From an uncultured Desulfobacter sp. (GTDB taxonomy: Bacteria; Desulfobacterota; Desulfobacteria; Desulfobacterales; Desulfobacteraceae): DNA of 64,000 bases. Position numbers and translations under genes: made by a program. Of this stretch, positions 59,119-64,000 are shown in pieces (position 1 is the first letter of the stretch; each line of letters begins with the position of its first letter). Location of the stretch: contig NZ_OY761445.1 in NCBI RefSeq assembly GCF_963664415.1, positions 1,452,501-1,516,500 on the forward strand. Reading direction: 5' to 3'. The notes beneath the pieces are model-generated. The model was not told the DNA's origin and did no database searches. It worked only from the letters and a program-made list of their open reading frames with translations.

Positions 59119-60285
59119 ATGATCTACACTGATAATAATGCAACCACCCAAGTGGCCGACGAAGTGATTGAAGAGATGCTGCCGTACTTAGGGAAATTTT
59201 ACGGCAACCCGTCTTCAATGTATGGCTTTGCGGATACGGTGAATAAAAAAGTCCAGCAGGCCAGGGAGCGGGTGGCAGACCTGATCAATTCAGACCCTGA
59301 CGAAATTATCTTCACATCCTGCGGTACTGAAAGCGACAATGCAGCCATTAACGCCGCCCTAAGCGCGTTTCCACAAAAAAAACATATCATAACCACAGAA
59401 GTTGAACACCCGGCCATCAGAAGTCTCTGCATTTACCTGCAGGAAAAAAAAGGGTACAAGGTAACCTTTGTGCCGGTGGATAAAAAGGGGCGTCTTGATC
59501 TTGACATCCTTTACAACGGCATGTCGGATGCTACCGCCGTTGTCTCCGTCATGTGGGCAAATAATGAAACCGGGGTGATATTTCCCATTGCTGAAATTGC
59601 GCAAAAAGCAAAGGAAAAAGGAGTATGGTTTCATACGGATGCAGTCCAGGCTACCGGGAAAATTCCCATTGACGTTAAGGCTGCCGGCGTGGACATGCTG
59701 TCCTTGTCAGGACATAAAATCCATGCACCCAAGGGAATTGGCGTGCTTTATGTCAAAAAAGGCATCAAATTTTCGCCCTTTCTGGTCGGTGGGCACCAGG
59801 AAAAGGGCCGTAGGGGCGGCACGGAAAACACCGCATCCATCATCGCCATGGGCAAGGCCTGTGAACTTGCAAAGGCCCATCTTCCCCTGATGGACACCCA
59901 GGTTCGCCAAATCCGGGATTACCTTGAGACACGCCTCTTAGAGACCATTCCGGCAACGTCCGTAAACGGGGATACAGAAAACCGCCTGCCCAATACCTTG
60001 TCCATCGGCTTTGACGCCGTTGAGGGCGAATCCATCCTCATGCTGATGAACCAGGCCGGCATATGCGCATCTTCGGGTTCCGCCTGCACCTCGGGCTCCC
60101 TGGATCCTTCCCATGTGCTCATGGCTATGCAGGTGCCCTTTAAATCCGCCCATGGCACCATTCGATTTTCATTGTCTCACTATAATACCAAATCAGAAAT
60201 GGACACCATTGTAGAAACCCTGATCCCGGCCATTGATAGATTGCGCCAGATGTCGCCATTCTGGAAAAACGGAAAAGTTGTGTAA
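59119..60285 (+). CDS. nifS: Cysteine desulfurase
   Basis: 388 residues. PLP-binding Lys in LSGHKIHAPKGIGVLYVKKG; catalytic Cys loop ASSGSACTSGSLDPSHVL; N-terminus MIYTDNNATTQVADEVIEEM typical of NifS/IscS class. It removes sulfur from cysteine and passes it to NifU for Fe-S cluster assembly. It lies downstream of nifU, separated by the 125-bp palindromic element, which may affect the relative expression of the two. Confidence 0.96.
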   Translation: MIYTDNNATTQVADEVIEEMLPYLGKFYGNPSSMYGFADTVNKKVQQARERVADLINSDPDEIIFTSCGTESDNAAINAALSAFPQKKHIITTEVEHPAIRSLCIYLQEKKGYKVTFVPVDKKGRLDLDILYNGMSDATAVVSVMWANNETGVIFPIAEIAQKAKEKGVWFHTDAVQATGKIPIDVKAAGVDMLSLSGHKIHAPKGIGVLYVKKGIKFSPFLVGGHQEKGRRGGTENTASIIAMGKACELAKAHLPLMDTQVRQIRDYLETRLLETIPATSVNGDTENRLPNTLSIGFDAVEGESILMLMNQAGICASSGSACTSGSLDPSHVLMAMQVPFKSAHGTIRFSLSHYNTKSEMDTIVETLIPAIDRLRQMSPFWKNGKVV

Positions 60286-60306
60286 TGATGATCACACAAC
60301 TTTTCT
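60272..60306. terminator. Hairpin over the nifS stop codon
   Basis: GAAAAGTTGTGT (60272-60283) and ACACAACTTTTC (60294-60305) form a perfect 12-bp stem with a 10-nt loop. The nifS stop lies at the loop edge. Only a short T-rich exit follows. It can act for nifS or for the convergent dsrE-like gene that ends at 60355. Confidence 0.6.
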
Positions 60307-60354
60307 CTAAAAGGCGTTTTCTTCCTTACCACTGATGCGCTTGGGCAAAATTTC

Positions 60355-60705
60355 TTAGAAGTTAAATACCTTTGCCTCTGCAGCCATATCAATGAGATGG
60401 GGACCACCGTCCAGTTGCATATTGGTAAAAAAAGCGGATTCATCCAGACCGCGGTTTTTCGCGCACGGGGTGCAGATACCTGTAGTGACTTCATTTTCCA
60501 CCAGATAGGGAAGATAATCGGCCGGGCAGTCCCCCGTATCTGTTTTAATGCTCAGATCCCTGTCCTTGTTGGCCCACATCACACCGCTGTCAATGAAAAA
60601 CATATCCACATGATGCCCTTTTGAGTGCGCGATCTTTGCAAACTGGAAACATCTTGTGGCAGACTCATTATTATCCTTGCTGAGAACAAACAAAAAATTA
60701 CACAT
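60355..60705 (-). CDS. DsrE/DsrF-like sulfur relay family protein
   Basis: 116 residues from ATG 60705 with GGAGA upstream. The fold pattern fits DsrE/F-like proteins: NFLFVLSKDNNESATRCFQFAKIA at the N-terminus, GHHVDMFFIDSGVMWA in the middle, ICTPCAKNRGLDES with two Cys that could carry persulfide, and a final LIDMAAEAKVFNF. Such proteins take part in sulfur transfer in sulfur-metabolising bacteria. Convergent with nifS. Confidence 0.85.
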   Translation of the reverse strand: MCNFLFVLSKDNNESATRCFQFAKIAHSKGHHVDMFFIDSGVMWANKDRDLSIKTDTGDCPADYLPYLVENEVTTGICTPCAKNRGLDESAFFTNMQLDGGPHLIDMAAEAKVFNF

Positions 60706-60872
60706 AATTTTTTTCTCCAGTATCAGTTGTGTTACGATTATAAAAAATATCTTTTAGGATTGTGGCGAAGGCGCACCACGGTTCTTGCTCCTTTTATCAA
60801 GCTATCCCCGAAAAGCCAAATAAATTTTTTGCTTTAGGTTTTCGATAAAATCAAGGTTTTTAAGTGTTCCGG

Positions 60873-60902
60873 TTGACATCTTAACTGCCTTCATCCTATA
60901 CA
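60873..60902 (+). promoter_or_regulatory. Sigma-70-like promoter of the hybrid kinase gene
   Basis: TTGACA (60873-60878) and TATACA (60897-60902) with an 18-bp spacer, about 75 bp upstream of the start codon. The rest of the gap 60706-60985 shows nothing I can assign. Confidence 0.55.
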
Positions 60903-60985
60903 ACATATAGGTGGTGTGTGAATACATTGAACAGTAAGAAAAATGCTAAGTACTATTGATATATAGGGCATAGACTCATTTGACT

Positions 60986-62968
60986 ATGAAACCTGAACAG
61001 ATTCTTGTTGTCGACGATGAAAGACGGGTTGTCCAAAGCATCAAGAGATGCCTGACCAGAGAGGGATTTCGCGTCTTCTGTGCTTATGATGGTCTTCAGG
61101 CTGTCACCTTGTTTAATACCCAAAAATTTGACTTGGTGCTGCTGGATATTTCCATGCCTGGGATGGATGGATATGAAACCATGGCCAGGATGCTTGAGCT
61201 GGACAGTGAAGTCCTTGTCGTCATAATGACCGGATTCGCCTCGGTAGAGTCTGCAGTCGCGGCACTAAAACAGGGCGCCTGGGATTACCTGAAAAAACCC
61301 TTTGAATTTGCGGATCTAATTAAAACCGTTAAAAACGGAATTGCCCAACGACATCTGATTGCTGAAAAAAAATTCTATGCTGCCCGCTTAGAGGCCTCTG
61401 AAAAAAAATACCACCACATGGTTGACAATTCACCGGATCTGATTTTCACACTGAATGAAAACTTCTGTTTCTCTTTTGCCAATCAACAGTTTCAAACCCT
61501 TCTGGGGTATTCACCCCAAGGCCTGAAAAACACGCCGTTTGACACGATTCTCCACGAGGATGACCGCGGTAAACTGTCCCGGCTGTTCCAGGCCGGCGGT
61601 CCGCCGGCCCAAGAACTCTCCCCCGGCTGCAGCATTGCACTGAACTTGCGCTTCAGAAAAGCCGGTGTCGAGGAAAACAGATATGATCCCTTTTATGCCT
61701 TTGCATTCATGGAGATGAAAGCCTCGGTTCTTACCCCGCCGGATACGGAATCCGCCCAAGAGTTCAAAGGTATTTATGCAGTGGCCAGAGATGTCACCGA
61801 GCGTATGCGACTTGAGACTCAGCTTCGCCAGGCCCAAAAAATGGAAGCCATCGGCACGTTCGCCAGCGGCATTGCCCATGATTTCAATAATATTCTCATG
61901 AGTATACAGGGGTATGCCTCCCTGGTTAAAATAGGATTCAACAAAGATTCAGAGGTATATAAGCGGTTGTCCAACATTGACGAATATGTTCAAAATGGTG
62001 CCGAAATGACGCATCAACTTCTGGATTTCTCTCGCAAAAACAGCCGGCAGGCAGCCACGACACAGAATATAAATTATCTGCTCAAGACCTCAGCCAAAAT
62101 GTTCGCCCGTACCAGAAAAGATATCATCATTCGCCAGGAACTGGACAAGAATCTTTGGCCCATAATGGTGGATGTAATTCAGATCAATCAGGTGCTCATG
62201 AACCTGTTTGTCAATGCATGGCATGCCATGCCCAAAGGCGGCAGGATTGCGATAAAATCTCAAAATGTAGCCATAGATAACTCCCAGGCCCAAAAGCTTG
62301 GTCTTGACCAGGCCGGAGATTATATCCGAATTTGTGTAGCAGACACAGGGACAGGCATGGACAAAGAGACCCTCTCTCGCATATTTGATCCTTTTTTTAC
62401 CACCAAGGCCCCGGGCCGGGGAACCGGCTTAGGGCTTGCCACAGCATACGGAATCATCAAAGCCCACAAGGGCGCCTTTCAGGTCAAATCCTCCCCGGGC
62501 AAGGGCAGTATCTTCATATTTTTTCTACCGGCGGTAAAGGATAGGACGTTCACAAATCACGTCCGGCCGTCGGCGGTAAATAAAAGCCGCCTTATTCAGG
62601 GCAAGGGCCGTATACTTTTGGTAGATGATGAAAAAGAGGTAATAGAGGTCTGCAAAGAGATGCTTGAAGCCCTTGGTTACGAAGTCCTTGTTGCAGGAGC
62701 CGGGGCCCAGGCCATATCCGTTGTTCAAAATGATGTCAAAGGAATTGACCTGATGATTTTGGATGTCGTCATGCCCGGCATGGACGGCGTTCAGACCTAT
62801 AACGCTGTACGGCATCTGAATCCAAATCTCCGGGTGCTGGTCTGTTCCGGGCTTGCGCCAAAAGAGGATATCCGGCAAATGATCGAAAACGGTTGCAGGG
62901 ATTTTTTATTAAAACCCTTTGATATCGCCAAACTGTCGGAAAAAATTGAATCTGTATTTAATGCCTGA
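60986..62968 (+). CDS. Hybrid histidine kinase, REC-PAS-HisKA-HATPase-REC
   Basis: 660 residues from ATG 60986 (a TTG two codons earlier is possible). Receiver 1 (~1-120) has ILVVDDERRV, LVLLDISMPGMDG and LKKPFEFAD. PAS (~145-285) follows, then HisKA with SGIAHDFNNILMSIQGYA, HATPase with GTGLGLATAYGIIKAH, and receiver 2 (~545-660) with LMILDVVMPGMDG. No membrane helices. Layout equals that of the kinase at 4240-6264, so both may lie downstream of another kinase. The metallo-hydrolase gene follows 29 bp downstream. Confidence 0.93.
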   Translation: MKPEQILVVDDERRVVQSIKRCLTREGFRVFCAYDGLQAVTLFNTQKFDLVLLDISMPGMDGYETMARMLELDSEVLVVIMTGFASVESAVAALKQGAWDYLKKPFEFADLIKTVKNGIAQRHLIAEKKFYAARLEASEKKYHHMVDNSPDLIFTLNENFCFSFANQQFQTLLGYSPQGLKNTPFDTILHEDDRGKLSRLFQAGGPPAQELSPGCSIALNLRFRKAGVEENRYDPFYAFAFMEMKASVLTPPDTESAQEFKGIYAVARDVTERMRLETQLRQAQKMEAIGTFASGIAHDFNNILMSIQGYASLVKIGFNKDSEVYKRLSNIDEYVQNGAEMTHQLLDFSRKNSRQAATTQNINYLLKTSAKMFARTRKDIIIRQELDKNLWPIMVDVIQINQVLMNLFVNAWHAMPKGGRIAIKSQNVAIDNSQAQKLGLDQAGDYIRICVADTGTGMDKETLSRIFDPFFTTKAPGRGTGLGLATAYGIIKAHKGAFQVKSSPGKGSIFIFFLPAVKDRTFTNHVRPSAVNKSRLIQGKGRILLVDDEKEVIEVCKEMLEALGYEVLVAGAGAQAISVVQNDVKGIDLMILDVVMPGMDGVQTYNAVRHLNPNLRVLVCSGLAPKEDIRQMIENGCRDFLLKPFDIAKLSEKIESVFNA

Positions 62969-62997
62969 AGACAAACTTTCTAATACTGAGGAACATA

Positions 62998-63744
62998 ATG
63001 ACCTATACCATCCACCCCGTTGCCATGGGGACAAAAGTATTTGACAAGAGTATGATGACCTACCAGTATGGCCAAGGCGAAACCTATACCATCCCCATTT
63101 TCTGCTGGATAATCAAGGGCGGGGACAAAAATATCCTCGTGGACACCGGCGAAATGACCCCCATTCAGTCTGAACAAAGAGAACAAGCCATTAACGGAAA
63201 AATTTATACCTTTGAACAAGGATTGGAAAAACACGGGCTTACACCCGAAGACATTGACATTGTCATCCATACCCATCTGCACAATGATCATTGCGAAAAC
63301 GACTATAAGTGTGAAAACGCCATATTTTACGTGCATGAGCAAGAGCTTGAATCAATCCACAACCCGCATCCCTTGGATTACCGGTATTTGGAAGATTATA
63401 TCGAGGATGTGGAGGAAAACGGACAGATCAAGATAGTCAAAGAGGATACCGCTATTGTTGACGGCATAACTGTTAAACATACGCCGGTCCACACCAAAGG
63501 GGGGCTGACTGTGTTCATTGATACGCCAAAAGGCAAAGCAGCCATCACCGGTTTTTGCATCATTGAAGAAAATTATAATCCCCCGCCGGAAATCAAAGGG
63601 ATGGAAATGGACGTTATCCCGCCGGGCACCCATGTGGATGCTTATTTGGCATATGATATCATGGTGCAGGTAAAAAAAGAGGCGGACATTCTTATCCCTT
63701 TGCATGAACCCCGGTTTGCCTGCGGCGACGCCATAGGCGTTTAA
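62998..63744 (+). CDS. MBL-fold hydrolase of the N-acyl homoserine lactonase group
   Basis: 248 residues. Metal-binding signature HTHLHNDHCEND, further His in HTPVHTKGG and Asp/His later (IPLHEPRF). The frame IPIFCWIIKGGDKNILVDTGE is typical of the AttM/AiiA-like group. Related sulfate-reducer proteins are annotated this way without proof of lactonase activity. Tight placement after the hybrid kinase suggests cotranscription. It lacks a signal peptide. Confidence 0.83.
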   Translation: MTYTIHPVAMGTKVFDKSMMTYQYGQGETYTIPIFCWIIKGGDKNILVDTGEMTPIQSEQREQAINGKIYTFEQGLEKHGLTPEDIDIVIHTHLHNDHCENDYKCENAIFYVHEQELESIHNPHPLDYRYLEDYIEDVEENGQIKIVKEDTAIVDGITVKHTPVHTKGGLTVFIDTPKGKAAITGFCIIEENYNPPPEIKGMEMDVIPPGTHVDAYLAYDIMVQVKKEADILIPLHEPRFACGDAIGV

Positions 63745-63777
63745 AGGACAAAAAATTTATACACACTAAATGGTTGC

Positions 63778-64000
63778 ATGGGAGAATTGACATTGGACGC
63801 CTCAAAAACAAAAGACCGGGCAGCCGGTGCCGTTATGGGCGCGTTTATCGGAGATGCCCTGGCCTTAGGCCCGCATTGGTACTATGACCTTGCCGAACTT
63901 CGCCGGGATTATGGAGATTGGATTGACGGATATACGGCCCCCATGCCAGGTCGTTACCATGATGGCCTGAAAGCAGGGCAACTGTCCCAGGCCGGTTTTA
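63778..64000 (+). CDS. ADP-ribosylglycohydrolase family protein (3' end cut by window)
   Basis: The first 74 codons are visible. From ATG 63778 (or TTG 63793, which has GGGAG at better spacing) the frame runs open to the window end. RAAGAVMGAFIGDALALGPHW is the N-terminal signature of ADP-ribosylglycohydrolase/J1-crystallin-like proteins, which bind Mg ions in a helical fold. The target here, e.g. dinitrogenase reductase as for DraG, cannot be told. It follows the metallo-hydrolase gene by 33 bp. Confidence 0.8.
   Translation, partial: MGELTLDASKTKDRAAGAVMGAFIGDALALGPHWYYDLAELRRDYGDWIDGYTAPMPGRYHDGLKAGQLSQAGF

Noticed and set aside
1..64000. Prophage, integrative element or defence island
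   Set aside because: No integrase, transposase, restriction-modification, toxin-antitoxin or CRISPR-Cas genes were seen, and no tRNA for an attachment site.

Overview
The window reads as a chromosomal segment of a sulfate-reducing deltaproteobacterium of the Desulfobacteraceae/Desulfobacterales type. This is an inference from gene content: a DsrE-like sulfur relay protein beside NifU/NifS, a rubredoxin with the CX4C spacing known from Desulfovibrio, many hybrid histidine kinases, many sigma-54 promoter matches, and a giant PUFA-synthase-like megasynthase. No rRNA, tRNA, CRISPR array, transposase or phage gene was seen.

Layout. (a) 1-10.9 kb: one tightly coupled plus-strand signalling operon of hybrid kinase, CheR, a CheB methylesterase domain, hybrid kinase, HD-GYP regulator, receiver protein and receiver-FapA fusion. 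It holds at least eight receiver domains and no MCP, CheA or CheW. (b) 10.9-13.4 kb: a gene graveyard with remnants of a PAS sensor, an exonuclease-like protein and a ChrA chromate transporter around an intact DUF3820-sixA pair. (c) 13.5-16.4 kb: metallo-hydrolase, MtgA transglycosylase and a secreted cyclophilin-FKBP isomerase. (d) 16.5-31.4 kb: a cytidylate-kinase-like gene, a minus-strand set of double binding protein, hybrid kinase and panE, then an NtrC-type two-component pair next to a USP/mini-membrane-protein/SLC13 operon and a Lon-type protease with a receiver domain inserted in it. (e) 31.4-34.1 kb: deletion-fused signalling remnants, an Fe-S protein and a Crp/Fnr regulator. (f) 34.1-48.2 kb: a PPTase and a 3,906-residue megasynthase, divergent from a sigma-54 activator. 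(g) 48.2-53.7 kb: aroC, rubredoxin, a small conserved protein, proC, a broken ligand-gated channel, a TIGR02757 gene and sfsA. (h) 53.7-58.2 kb: a second double-binding-protein/hybrid-kinase pair. (i) 58.3-64 kb: nifU, a palindromic element, nifS, dsrE, a hybrid kinase, a lactonase-like hydrolase and the start of an ADP-ribosylglycohydrolase.

The most coherent candidate system is in (d). Two sigma-54 promoters, at about 16.72 kb and 28.91 kb, each carry two copies of the same 17-bp dyad at nearly the same distances upstream (about 87 and 173 bp from the -24 element). A third sigma-54 promoter drives the receiver-Lon gene from the same divergent region. The receiver inserted in Lon closely resembles that of the neighbouring NtrC-type regulator. 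This suggests one kinase controlling both transcription and regulated proteolysis.

The second highlight is the megasynthase in (f). It is a single-chain fusion of tandem nitronate-monooxygenase-like domains, three KS, AT, four carrier domains, KR and DH. All four carrier domains show Thr at the usual phosphopantetheine Ser position, and the second KS lacks both catalytic His residues. All identifications come from reading the sequence without database searches.
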